This document shows, piece by piece, positions 45,599-54,069 of a stretch of 64,000 nucleotides of DNA. Position 1 is the first letter of the stretch. Every line of letters begins with the position of its first letter. The notes beneath the pieces were generated by a model that saw only the letters and a program-made list of their open reading frames with translations, was not told the DNA's origin and did no database searches. A program made the position numbers and the translations under genes. This DNA is from Dictyobacter formicarum (GTDB lineage: Bacteria > Chloroflexota > Ktedonobacteria > Ktedonobacterales > Ktedonobacteraceae): contig NZ_BNJJ01000026.1 in assembly GCF_016587435.1 (NCBI RefSeq), forward strand, positions 54,976-118,975. Direction: 5' to 3'.

Positions 45599-46342
45599 TC
45601 GGACACAAGGTCCGAACCTATGGGTTTCGTGTTTTTTCAACGTTAATAATGGCCATGATAAATACGGATTGAATGCTGGCAACCATATTGTGAATAGATG
45701 CTCTCAATGTTTCCGCTTTTTTAAAGAGGGGTCGTATCGATGTAAGTAGGAATGTCATACATTATGTCGGTGGAGGTGTGCGTGGATAAACCCAAAAAAT
45801 CTCATCGGAAACCATTTAAGCCGTTAAAGCCGATCGGTCTGCCAGCACATAAATATTACCTGCCGGGAGCTTATGCGATAACCATCTGTACCCTTCAACG
45901 TGAACAAAACCTGTTTAATCATCCAAAACTACGCGCCATTTTATACGAAGAATGGGCCAAACTCCCCCAACGTTTTGTTGGGGTTGTTCCCGGAACAATT
46001 ATGGTCATGCATGATCATCTTCATTGTATGCTGATTCTTGAAGATGGATATGAACATAACAAGAGTGCTCGGCAGATTATTAAAGCATATAAAGGCATCG
46101 TCGCCAATGAATGGATGCGCTATTTGCGTGAGACAGGAGCTAACTATCCCGGCAAAATATGGCAATATCGTGCTTATGATCATGTCATCAATGACGAAGC
46201 AGATTTTAAAGCGCAAAAAGCATACATCCTGAACAATCCGGCCGCCTACAAAGCTAAACAAAAAAAGCAACCTAAGAAACCAGACGAGCCTTCGTAAATG
46301 TACAATAAACACGAAACCCATAGGTTCGGACCTTGCGTCCGA
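45599..46342. mobile_element. RAYT gene bracketed by 34-bp inverted repeats
   Basis: Inverted repeats at 45599-45632 and 46309-46342 match at 33 of 34 positions. Each comprises TCGGACGCAAGGTCCGAACC, then TATGGGTTTCGTGT on the inner side. They enclose a single RAYT gene with no other coding frame. The repeats are TAGGTTCGG half sites whose inner edges also match, which implies that the whole 744-bp unit is or was one element. Confidence 0.8.
45782..46297 (+). CDS. REP-associated tyrosine transposase (RAYT), copy 1
   Basis: A roughly 171-residue Y1-type HUH endonuclease of the IS200/IS605 TnpA relatives that act on REP sequences. The HUH motif is VMHDHLHCMLIL, and a candidate nucleophile Tyr lies in WQYRAYDHV, followed by ADFKAQKAYILNNPAAY. 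The N-terminus is basic (KPKKSHRKPFKPLKPIGLPAH), as in RAYTs. The start chosen is GTG 45782, with GGAGG five bases upstream; ATG 45752 is an in-frame alternative. It is nearly identical over most of its length to the gene at 53211. It is flanked on both sides by TAGGTTCGG half sites, its likely substrates. Confidence 0.9.
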   Translation: MDKPKKSHRKPFKPLKPIGLPAHKYYLPGAYAITICTLQREQNLFNHPKLRAILYEEWAKLPQRFVGVVPGTIMVMHDHLHCMLILEDGYEHNKSARQIIKAYKGIVANEWMRYLRETGANYPGKIWQYRAYDHVINDEADFKAQKAYILNNPAAYKAKQKKQPKKPDEPS

Positions 46343-46389
46343 TTTATCCTCCAACCGCGTAAATGCTCCCGAATACGAACATGTTGGGG

Positions 46390-46575
46390 CGAACATTTTC
46401 GGGTGGGATCGTTAATAATCGGACGCAAGGTCCGAACCTATGCGATTATGTTTTGGGCGGACGTTTTCGGATGTGGAGGATAAATCGGACGCAAGGTCCG
46501 AACCTATGCGATTATGTTTTGGGCGAACGTTTTCGTGCATGGTAATCGGACGCAAGGTCCAAACATAGGGGGATC
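46390..46575. repeat. Tandem array of about 66-bp units carrying TAGGTTCGG half sites
   Basis: Three units start near 46390, 46458 and 46524. Each has a GCGAACGTTTTCGG-like start, then ATCGGACGCAAGGTCCGAAC and CTATGCGATTATG. The third is shorter and diverged. A related unit with opposite half-site orientation lies at 46320-46345. Local spread of the repeat next to its RAYT gene is the likely cause. Confidence 0.8.
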
Positions 46576-46612
46576 ATATTTCGTGCGCATTTTCGAACGC
46601 GAACGCAAAAGG

Positions 46613-47029
46613 TTAGGAGGTAAGGAAGAGGTAGATGGCGAGGAGTAGGCCGATAACGCTGGCGAGGATGGTGAGGACAACGGCTGAGCCAGCCATGGGA
46701 TGGAAGGTGTTCTGGTCGATGTCGCGGCGTACGCGCAGGAAGTTGCGCAGAGCGGCGATGATGATGCCAACTCCAAGAACGGTGAGGGCGACGCCAAAGA
46801 GCATTGAGTAGTGCAGGGATATCAGGGACTCGGGCTGACTTTTGAAGCCGAGCTCGCGCAGGAAGAGGCCAAAGCGGGCAACGACAAAACCAATCGTGAT
46901 GGTGGCCAGGCCAGTACGAGTCCAGGCCAGGAAGGTGCGCTCATTGGCCAGGTGGTTGGCAACCTGCGTGCTGCTTCGACGATCCGGCTTTTCTGTCGTT
47001 TCTGCTGGTTGGTTTTGCTTCTCTAACAT
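46613..47029 (-). CDS. DUF202 family membrane protein
   Basis: A 138-residue membrane protein with three helices. The family hallmark is ANERTFLAWTRTGLATITIGFVVARFG (about residues 28-54), with the conserved N-E-R-T-x-L-A-W-x-R. DUF202/YidH proteins are small inner-membrane proteins of unknown function. The start was placed at MLEKQNQ (47029) because the upstream extension begins with GTG and has no better RBS. It is separated by 145 bp from the convergent-side MFS gene on the same strand. Confidence 0.85.
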   Translation of the reverse strand: MLEKQNQPAETTEKPDRRSSTQVANHLANERTFLAWTRTGLATITIGFVVARFGLFLRELGFKSQPESLISLHYSMLFGVALTVLGVGIIIAALRNFLRVRRDIDQNTFHPMAGSAVVLTILASVIGLLLAIYLFLTS

Positions 47030-47174
47030 AATAGTGTATCTCACAATCCACTACTATAATCGATTAATCTGGACACATATGGCCAGGAGACATCCCTACG
47101 GCGTCCGCGAGCCTTTGTATGATAGATACACGCACAGCGACACAATAGGGATGTCAGCAACAGGCTTGAGTTAT

Positions 47175-48509
47175 CTATCCTTTCCGTACCAGCTTCCACC
47201 AGGCATAGATTCCTGCGAGCATGATGATGATGCCGGCACATATATATAGTACGTTTATGGCATTAAAAGATGCACTGCCATTCAAGCTCAGGTGGAGCGA
47301 CCGCAGGAGCGTGCTGCTCAGGTAGCCGCTCAGGAAGGTGGCCAGCATAGAACTGACCGTGATGGCTGTTCCACGAGCGGCAAAAATGCGTCCCACCAGT
47401 GCTTCTGGCGTCGCCTTCAAGATCAATGGTCCGGTGACGACGGCTGCATGCAGGTTAGAGACATTGGCGATAAAGAAACCAAACAGGGCCAGCAACGGAT
47501 TGCTCTGCCAGCCGATAAAAAGAATGCACGCGCCCGACAGCAGGGCTGCCCAGGCGTAGATCCTGGTTTCTCCGACTTTGGAACCATAACGACCGACCAG
47601 CCAGGTTCCCAGGATGCCTCCGGAGGCCGGAATGGCGCAAAAGGGTCCGTAGAGGCTGTCAGGCACATGCAGGTTGCCGGTAACCAGAAACAGGCAGAGG
47701 GTGTTGACGATGCCCAGACCAAAAAAGAAACCGCAATCGGCCAGCAGCAGCACGAAAAGCAAGGCGTTGCCACGGATGAAGCTGAGGCCATCCCATAGCT
47801 CTCTGAGGAAGTGGCGCTGCGGCCGCTCCGTGGGGGCCATCGGTTGTGAAGCGGGAAGTTGGATCCGCCGGATCATACACCAGGACCAGCCGAACGAGGC
47901 CACGTTAAAAACGATGGCCCAGCCAATGCCGAAACTGGCATAGAGCACGCTGGCGATGGCCGGACCAAGCGTCCAGGCAAACATGCCGGTCCCCATGCTT
48001 AAAGCCGAGGCCCTGGTACGCTGCTCCTCTGGTACAATGATGCCGAGCAGGGCCATGCTGGATGGATTAAAGAACTGGCTACAACTACTGGAGGCGGCGA
48101 CAATCATGTACAGAGCAACTAATTTAACTGGCAGCGGCAACCCGCCCGGGGCCAGGAATGGCAACGGCAGCGCGCCAGTGACCAGGAGCAAACAGCAGAC
48201 GAGCAGGGCGCGCAGGGCATCCATCACCAGCATCGTCCTCTGCTTCGACCAGCGATCCACCAGCACACCAGCAAACGGACTCAACAGCAGCGACGGCAGC
48301 GCCACGGCCAGCCCGATCCCACTCACGGCCAGCGGAGCATGGTTATCATTGCGCAGCAGCATGGCAACCCACAACACCAGTACGGTATCAAAGATGGTGT
48401 CCCCAATCAGCGAAACGCTCTGCCCCAACCATAAAAACGTGTAATTTCGATTAATCAACTGCAGGCGGCGACCATAGAGCGCCAGCAGCTTTTGGTAGCG
48501 ATAAAGCAT
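47175..48509 (-). CDS. MFS transporter (MFS_3/Bacilysin-exporter-like)
   Basis: A 444-residue transporter with twelve predicted helices. It has the N-terminal FLWLGQSVSLIGDTIFDTVLVLWVAMLL, the loop 2-3 motif GVLVDRWSKQRTMLVMDALRALL (motif A variant), and a central cytoplasmic loop QPMAPTERPQRHFLRELWDGLSFI. This pattern is typical of drug/macrolide-efflux-like MFS proteins. The start is set at MLYRYQK (48509) because GAAGGG lies just upstream; the frame extends 69 bp further without support. Substrate unknown. Confidence 0.85.
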   Translation of the reverse strand: MLYRYQKLLALYGRRLQLINRNYTFLWLGQSVSLIGDTIFDTVLVLWVAMLLRNDNHAPLAVSGIGLAVALPSLLLSPFAGVLVDRWSKQRTMLVMDALRALLVCCLLLVTGALPLPFLAPGGLPLPVKLVALYMIVAASSSCSQFFNPSSMALLGIIVPEEQRTRASALSMGTGMFAWTLGPAIASVLYASFGIGWAIVFNVASFGWSWCMIRRIQLPASQPMAPTERPQRHFLRELWDGLSFIRGNALLFVLLLADCGFFFGLGIVNTLCLFLVTGNLHVPDSLYGPFCAIPASGGILGTWLVGRYGSKVGETRIYAWAALLSGACILFIGWQSNPLLALFGFFIANVSNLHAAVVTGPLILKATPEALVGRIFAARGTAITVSSMLATFLSGYLSSTLLRSLHLSLNGSASFNAINVLYICAGIIIMLAGIYAWWKLVRKG

Positions 48510-48927
48510 AATGATCCCTTCGTATGCGCTATAAAACGGCCATGTGTGTATGGCATTCACAAGTGAGGGGCTGCGCACAGCGAAGGTGTTCTGCCTTCAT
48601 ACATGAAGGGGCTAATCTCAAGGCTATACGAAATCAGTAACGAGGAGGTGTAATGAAACAGGCGCACCATACATCGGTAGTGGTGTCCTCAGGAATATTG
48701 CATGGAGAAGATGTTCAAGCCCAGCCTTCACTAGCGCGCTATCATAGCGGCTGCGCCGGGAGGATGGGCAATGACGCAGACAACCATAGTTGTCTGCTGC
48801 ATCAATAATGTATATTTTGACAAAACACTTGTCCTTATCAATCAGTATAAAAATTATTGCTATTGCACGCACAATAACACAACAACTAGCTATATGTCAA
48901 TCTACCAGAATAATGCGGGTGGAGAGA
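48510..48927. other. Intergenic, nothing recognised
   Basis: About 420 bp between two genes on the minus strand. Short frames here have no recognisable content. Confidence 0.45.
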
Positions 48928-48972
48928 AGAGCCCCCGATGGTACGCCATGGGAGCGTACTATTGGGGGCTCT
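48928..48972 (-). terminator. Hairpin terminator after the coiled-coil stress protein
   Basis: AGAGCCCCC (48928-48936) pairs with GGGGGCTCT (48964-48972), with inner pairing GGTACGC/GCGTACT-like. It lies just 3' of the minus-strand gene ending at 48989. The minus-strand transcript continues into TCTCTCCACC, without a strong T run. Confidence 0.65.
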
Positions 48973-48988
48973 AGTTGATAAGGTTCGA

Positions 48989-50407
48989 TTAATAATATTG
49001 TTCGATACGTGAATGGGTTTCTCTGAGTTCAGCTTCGTTCTTTTCTAATTCTGCCTCGATGGCATCGAGCTGCTGCTTCAAGCTCTGCAACTGGGACTCG
49101 TGCTCTTTGGCGCTCTGCAACTGGGCTTTGGAATCTTGTAGACGCTGCTGGGCTGCTTCAAGCCGCTGTTGCAACAGGCGCATTTTTTCTTCCCGCTGAG
49201 ATGCAGGAGTCGCGGCTGTCATGCTCTGGTCAACCGAACTCATTGGAGTTGCCTGCCCGACTGCTGCCGTATCGGGAGTGGTGGTGTTAAGGGTATTAGC
49301 TGCCATGTTCTCAGACGTCGTCGAGGTTGAATTATCGTTGGTCGGAGTTTGTGGTGTCTCGTCATACGTTACAGTCGTTGGGTAGTCGTTGTTTGCAGCA
49401 TGAGTTGCCGGGGTGTTATCGTGCGCAGACTGCTCTTCCGTGCTGGTCGCATGATCTGGCATGCGGTATGGGTCGACATGTGAACCATCACCAATCTGCT
49501 GCTCCGTCTCGTCTTTGACGTCGCATTCGTGCTCGGCAGCCCGGTACTCCTCAGGAGTTGTGGCATCAGTAGCGGAAGGCTCATAGTCTTGCACGGCCTG
49601 CTCTTGATGGTCATGAACAGCCTGGTACTCATCGCTGGTGGCTGGTTCGTGGGCAGCCACATTACTGTCCGGCAGGTCCGGATGATCAACTACACTCTCA
49701 GGTTCAATATTGTCCGGCAGGTTCTGCTGATCGGCCACCCCCACAGGCGCTACGACACTACTCTGTTCATTATATGTATTATTGTCGGTATAGTCGGATG
49801 CCGTTGGCTGCTCATCATTCACGGGATAACGAGGGTCGGTATCCTCATTCAGTGGTTGGTGGCGATTGGTATCTTCATCCCAGGTAGCCGATGCTGGCTG
49901 CTGAGCGTAGCTGGATGGTCGCTGCGTATAACCGGATAGTTGCTGCTCATAATCGGTTGACTGCTGCGCATAGCCGACTGGCTGCCGATTAGCATCGGCG
50001 GGAGGCTGCGCGTAAGCGGCGTCCTCATTCGCAGTTTCCGCGCCCCTCAGGGTATTGTGGATTCCATAAGCGCCAAACTGATGGAAGATGCCCAGGGCTT
50101 CCTGCTCACGATCAAGGGCATGGACGGCCAGAACGATATTTCCATTATCATATTCATTCGCATAATAGCGCGCCTGCTCACTCGACAATCCCATAGCGGT
50201 CAGGTCATTGGCCAGGTCGCCCGAGCCGGAGTTCGAGCCGGTAAACAGGCTCTTGAGGTCATCCAAAAAGCCACCAGAATGACCAGGAACTGAGTAGCGA
50301 ATCTGGTCCTGTGAGAATCCAGCTTGATACAGAGCCTCTATCGCCTGCTCAACCAGCGCTCGGTCCCGGAAGACACCTACCACCGTAGGAGATGGTGTTA
50401 CTGACAT
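48989..50407 (-). CDS. General-stress-protein-like domain with disordered middle and C-terminal coiled coil
   Basis: 472 residues. The N-terminal 115 residues (TVVGVFRDRALVEQAIEALYQAGFSQDQIRYSV, then GLSSEQARYYANEYDNGNIVLAVHA) match the general stress protein 17M-like (YflT-type) domain. Residues about 125-395 are low-complexity and rich in Gln, Asp, Thr and Asn with repeated YAQQ and similar motifs, so probably disordered. Residues 405-470 form a strong coiled coil (LQQRLEAAQQRLQDSKAQLQSAKEHESQL and on). Cytoplasmic. The RBS GAAGGAGC precedes ATG 50407. It is divergent from a sigma factor gene that might control it. Role inferred: stress-related scaffold. Confidence 0.7.
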   Translation of the reverse strand: MSVTPSPTVVGVFRDRALVEQAIEALYQAGFSQDQIRYSVPGHSGGFLDDLKSLFTGSNSGSGDLANDLTAMGLSSEQARYYANEYDNGNIVLAVHALDREQEALGIFHQFGAYGIHNTLRGAETANEDAAYAQPPADANRQPVGYAQQSTDYEQQLSGYTQRPSSYAQQPASATWDEDTNRHQPLNEDTDPRYPVNDEQPTASDYTDNNTYNEQSSVVAPVGVADQQNLPDNIEPESVVDHPDLPDSNVAAHEPATSDEYQAVHDHQEQAVQDYEPSATDATTPEEYRAAEHECDVKDETEQQIGDGSHVDPYRMPDHATSTEEQSAHDNTPATHAANNDYPTTVTYDETPQTPTNDNSTSTTSENMAANTLNTTTPDTAAVGQATPMSSVDQSMTAATPASQREEKMRLLQQRLEAAQQRLQDSKAQLQSAKEHESQLQSLKQQLDAIEAELEKNEAELRETHSRIEQYY

Positions 50408-50646
50408 AGTGCTGCTCCTTCGAAAAATTCCTATTTCATGTTTTTACGGTCTTGACGCAATATTCCAATGTCACTTTTCTCTGCATACCTCTACTTTTTT
50501 TCACGAGCTTAATTGCAAATTAGATGCAATATATTCAATCCAATGGCGAGCTGGAAAATTGCCAGATTTTTGCGTGTAATTATGCGCTTCTTCGAAGACA
50601 TAGAAGTAATACTATGTTAGACTAGCTGATCAGGAGACGATGGCTG

Positions 50647-51819
50647 ATGGAGAAGTTTGAAGATATGCTACAGGATGTAGAGACTATATTAGCGACGGAG
50701 CGGCCACGCCTGGTGCGCCTGTGTACGAGGATCACAGGCAGCGCGCTGGTCGCTGAAGACATGGTGCAGGAGACGCTGCTGGAGGCATGGCGGCACCTGG
50801 ATACTTTGCAGGAGCCGGAGAAGTTTCCACAGTGGTTGAGCGGAATCGCGCGTAATGTGTGTCTGCGCTGGGTTAGCCGGAAGGAGCGTGATGCGGCCCA
50901 TTCGCTGGAGGTGCCGGTGCAACATGAGAACGGCATAGCCTCGCTGGCCGAGACGTTGGCAGCGGATTTCGATGTAGAGATTGAGCTGGAGCGCCAGGAA
51001 CTGGTGGGTCTGCTGGATCGGGCGCTGGATCTACTGCCCACGGAAACCCGGACCTCGCTGCTGGAGCGCTATGTGCGCGAGTCTTCGCTGGCCGATATCG
51101 CGACGCTGCTAGGCATGAATGTGAACGCGGTGTCGATGCGCCTGCAACGCGGTAAGCTGGCACTACGCAAGGCATTGGCCAATGAGCTGAATTTGGAGTC
51201 CTCGGCCTATATCCCGGTAGAGAACGATAGCTGGAAACAGACCTCGCTCTGGTGCTATCTCTGTGGACAACATCGCTTACTGGGAAAATTCAAACCAGAA
51301 CAGCTTGAATTACATTTAAAGTGTCCTGGCTGCTGTCCTGAGCCGAACGACTTTATCTCAACCAATAGTGGATTTGAGGTGCTGAGGGGACTGAAAAGCT
51401 ATAAGCCAGCCATAACACGCATGAATAACTGGGCCAACTACTACTATCGGACGGCGTTGAATACCGGCTCGGTCCCCTGCTGCGAGTGTGGGCGTCCGGT
51501 GGCTCTAGGCTTCCGCATGCCGGATACGGCTTCGAGCTGGATGCGCCAGCGCGGCACCCCCATAGTTCACCTTTTCTGTGAACATTGCCAGTCACGCTGC
51601 TATAGCTCGTATGACTATCTGGCGCTATCGCTGCCCGCGCTCGATCAGTTCCGCCACCAGAACCCGCGTATCCGCACACTACCCGTGCGCTATATCGAGG
51701 CGCAGGGAGGGCGCGCCCTGGTTTCTAGCTATGAGAGCGTCACCAGTTCCGCGCGCGTCGATGTCGTGACCTCGCTGGAGAACTTCCAGGTCCTACAGAT
51801 CGCGGGGAGTCAGGCATGA
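50647..51819 (+). CDS. ECF-type sigma factor with C-terminal double CxxC zinc-ribbon-like region
   Basis: 390 residues. Region 2 is at about 20-85 (RLVRLCTRITGSALVAEDMVQETLLEAWRHLDTLQEPEKFPQWLSGIARN) and region 4 at about 120-175 (LPTETRTSLLERYVRESSLADIATLLGMNVNAVSMRLQRGKLALRKAL). The remaining 210 residues are an unusual extension with two pairs of cysteine knuckles: CYLCG with CPGCC, and CCECG with CEHCQ. These could bind zinc or sense redox state. The gene overlaps the MFS gene downstream by 4 bp, so it is likely co-expressed and may control transporter expression. The RBS is AGGAGACG before ATG 50647. Confidence 0.8.
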   Translation: MEKFEDMLQDVETILATERPRLVRLCTRITGSALVAEDMVQETLLEAWRHLDTLQEPEKFPQWLSGIARNVCLRWVSRKERDAAHSLEVPVQHENGIASLAETLAADFDVEIELERQELVGLLDRALDLLPTETRTSLLERYVRESSLADIATLLGMNVNAVSMRLQRGKLALRKALANELNLESSAYIPVENDSWKQTSLWCYLCGQHRLLGKFKPEQLELHLKCPGCCPEPNDFISTNSGFEVLRGLKSYKPAITRMNNWANYYYRTALNTGSVPCCECGRPVALGFRMPDTASSWMRQRGTPIVHLFCEHCQSRCYSSYDYLALSLPALDQFRHQNPRIRTLPVRYIEAQGGRALVSSYESVTSSARVDVVTSLENFQVLQIAGSQA

Positions 51820-53099
51820 ACACCAGCCAGCAGCAATCTGAACTCATCCAGCCACCAGCTCCGGTAGAAGAAAAGAAGCTGCTGCCGATTGTGGCACTTT
51901 TCATCGCCAACGTCTGCTCATTTATTGGGGACGTCTTGATGATGCTGGCCATCCCCTGGCTGGTCCTGCAGACGACGGGCAGCGCCACCAAAGCGGGCAT
52001 CACCGCCTTCTCCTCGATGCTGGCTGTGGTGATCTCGTCCTTCTTTGGCAGCCTGCTGATCGATCGCCTCGGCTATAAGCAAACCAGCATCATTGGCGAT
52101 ATCGCCAGCGGTATCACGGTCGCCTTGATTCCGCTGTGCTACATGACGATTGGCCTGTCGTTCTGGGGACTCCAGGTTCTGGTCTTTCTAGCTGGCCTGC
52201 TGCAGACGCCCGGGAGCGAGGCCCGCTACGCGCTGCTCCCCGACCTGATCAAGCTGTCGCGGATGCCGTCGGAGCGCGCCAACTCGCTCTACGATGGCGT
52301 GCGCCGCGTGGCTGGCTTCTTTGGAGCGCCGCTGGCCGGTGTGCTGATCATCTTTATCGGCACCGCCAACCTGCTCTGGGTCGATGGCGCTACCTTCTTC
52401 TTCTCGGCCATCCTGCTGGCCTGGGCCGTCCCACACACGCCACCGGTGCGCAAGGCTGGTGAGAAGAAAAAAGGCACCTACATCGAGGAGCTCAAGGAGG
52501 GGCTGGTCTTTATCCGCCGCACGCCGGTTATGCTGGCCGTCGTGATTGCAGTCATGATCACCAACTTACTGGATCAGGGCATGACCGGCGTGATCCAGCC
52601 CATCTATGTCAAGCAGATCTTCGGCAACCCGGTAGCCCTGGGCGAACTAGTCGCGGCCTTTGGCGGGGCCGCCTTTGTGGGCACCCTGCTCTTTGCCTGG
52701 ATCGGGCACTGCCTGCCACGTAGCCGCACGCTGGGCCTCTGCTTCACAATTTCTACCGTCCTGCGCTTTGGACCACTAGCCCTGTCCTGGCCGCTGCCAG
52801 CTCTGATTGGATCTTATATCGTCGCCGGCCTGCTGATCGGCCCCATCAATCCCATCCTATTCAGCGTCGAGCAGGAAATAGTACCAGTCGAAATGCGTGC
52901 CCGCGTCTTCGGCGCCCTGGCCGCGGGCGTTCAGTTCGGCATGCCGCTCGGCGGACTAATCGCCGGATACCTGGTCCAATGGACCGGCGTCATCCCGGGC
53001 ATCATCGTCTTTGGCGCCATTTACCTCATCTGCACCATATCGCTCTTGATCAATCCATCTCTCAAAACCATCGACAAACAACAACCGGCCGCCGCCTGA
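51816..53099 (+). CDS. MFS transporter, efflux type
   Basis: A 427-residue transporter with twelve helices of the MFS_3 group. The first helix block reads IVALFIANVCSFIGDVLMMLAIPWLVLQTTG, the motif A region is GSLLIDRLGYKQTSIIGDI, and the middle loop contains RKAGEKKKGTYIEELKEGLVFIRR. It overlaps the zinc-ribbon sigma factor gene by 4 bp (ATGA), so translation is probably coupled. Export of a drug or metabolite sensed through the sigma factor is an inference. Confidence 0.85.
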   Translation: MNTSQQQSELIQPPAPVEEKKLLPIVALFIANVCSFIGDVLMMLAIPWLVLQTTGSATKAGITAFSSMLAVVISSFFGSLLIDRLGYKQTSIIGDIASGITVALIPLCYMTIGLSFWGLQVLVFLAGLLQTPGSEARYALLPDLIKLSRMPSERANSLYDGVRRVAGFFGAPLAGVLIIFIGTANLLWVDGATFFFSAILLAWAVPHTPPVRKAGEKKKGTYIEELKEGLVFIRRTPVMLAVVIAVMITNLLDQGMTGVIQPIYVKQIFGNPVALGELVAAFGGAAFVGTLLFAWIGHCLPRSRTLGLCFTISTVLRFGPLALSWPLPALIGSYIVAGLLIGPINPILFSVEQEIVPVEMRARVFGALAAGVQFGMPLGGLIAGYLVQWTGVIPGIIVFGAIYLICTISLLINPSLKTIDKQQPAAA

Positions 53100-53210
53100 C
53101 GGCGGCCCATTTCACGCTCGATAACGAAAACAAAAGTGAAAAGTTTCCGTTTTTTCGCGATTACCCGGCATCTCTCTAAGTAGGAAAATAATAGAGATGG
53201 AAGGGAAACA

Positions 53211-53747
53211 TTGAGTAACTACAAAAAATCTCGTCGGAAATCATTCAAACCATTAAAACCGATCGGCCTGCCAGCACATTATTACTATTCGCCAGGGGCT
53301 TACGCGATAACCATCTGCACACGCCAACGTAAACAAAACCTGTTTAATCATCCAAAGTTACGTGCGATTTTATATGAAGAATGGGCTAAACTCCCCCAAC
53401 GTTTTAGAGGCATTGTTCCCGGGACAATTATGGTCATGCATGATCACCTTCATTGTATGTTGATCCTTGAAGATGGATTTACACATGCTAAAAGCGCTCG
53501 GCAAATTATTGCTTCGTACAAATCCATTGTAGCCAATGCCTGGTTGAGTTACCTATATGAGACAGGAGCCAACTATCCCGGCAAAATATGGCAATATCGC
53601 GCTTATGATCATATCGTCAAAAATGAAGCAGATTTTAAAGCCCAGACAGCCTATATCTTAAATAATCCCGCTGCCTACGAAGCCAGGCGAAAACAACAAT
53701 CAAAGAAAGGAAAAGAAAATGCACCAAAAAAACCCGATAATCATTAA
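53211..53747 (+). CDS. REP-associated tyrosine transposase (RAYT), copy 2
   Basis: A 178-residue Y1/HUH endonuclease, close paralogue of the gene at 45782. The HUH motif is HDHLH (77-81), the candidate nucleophile is Tyr132 in WQYRAYDHI, and YILNNPAAY follows. The basic N-terminus (KKSRRKSFKPLKPIGLPAH) and lysine-rich tail are kept. The start is TTG 53211 with GGAAGGG just upstream. Its 3' flank (AATAAACACGACAACAATAGG) parallels that of copy 1 and leads straight into palindromic element C. On the left, no matching half site is seen, so this copy may have lost or moved away from its left partner. Confidence 0.9.
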   Translation: MSNYKKSRRKSFKPLKPIGLPAHYYYSPGAYAITICTRQRKQNLFNHPKLRAILYEEWAKLPQRFRGIVPGTIMVMHDHLHCMLILEDGFTHAKSARQIIASYKSIVANAWLSYLYETGANYPGKIWQYRAYDHIVKNEADFKAQTAYILNNPAAYEARRKQQSKKGKENAPKKPDNH

Positions 53748-53768
53748 CGTCCAATAAACACGACAACA

Positions 53769-54020
53769 ATAGGTTCGGGGCTTGCCCCCGATTGTCGCCC
53801 CTCCGCAGAGCGGGCGACCCCGTATCCTTGCCGCTCGGTGCCTCGTGGTATTACACGTCGCCCCACGCGGTGCCCAAAAGCGGGCCTTTCTTTTGGGCAC
53901 CGCGTGGGGCGACGTGACGGTAAAGAGCGAAGCCCCCGTCATAGGGATACGGGGCCCCACAAACGGTGGGGCAATCGGGGGCAAGGAGATGATGTTCCCA
54001 ACATCCTCGCCCGAACCTAT
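53769..54020. repeat. Long palindromic element C (MITE-like), next to RAYT copy 2
   Basis: A 252-bp element starting ATAGGTTCGGGG and ending CCGAACCTAT. The central hairpin has a perfect 27-bp stem (53854-53880 and 53890-53916) with GTGCCCAAAAG at its tip. Flanking arms pair CCGTATCC with GGATACGG. The right arm is interrupted by a 29-bp block (53983-54011) that occurs in reverse in element B. No coding frame. Confidence 0.9.
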
Positions 54021-54069
54021 TGAATTATCGTTATTATTGTTTTTGCATATTTATTTTTATGCTCCGAAT

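Noticed and set aside
45298..45606. Minus-strand 102-codon frame with repeated SENVPGY
   Set aside because: Its repeats only mirror the DNA tandem repeats, with no RBS and no family match.
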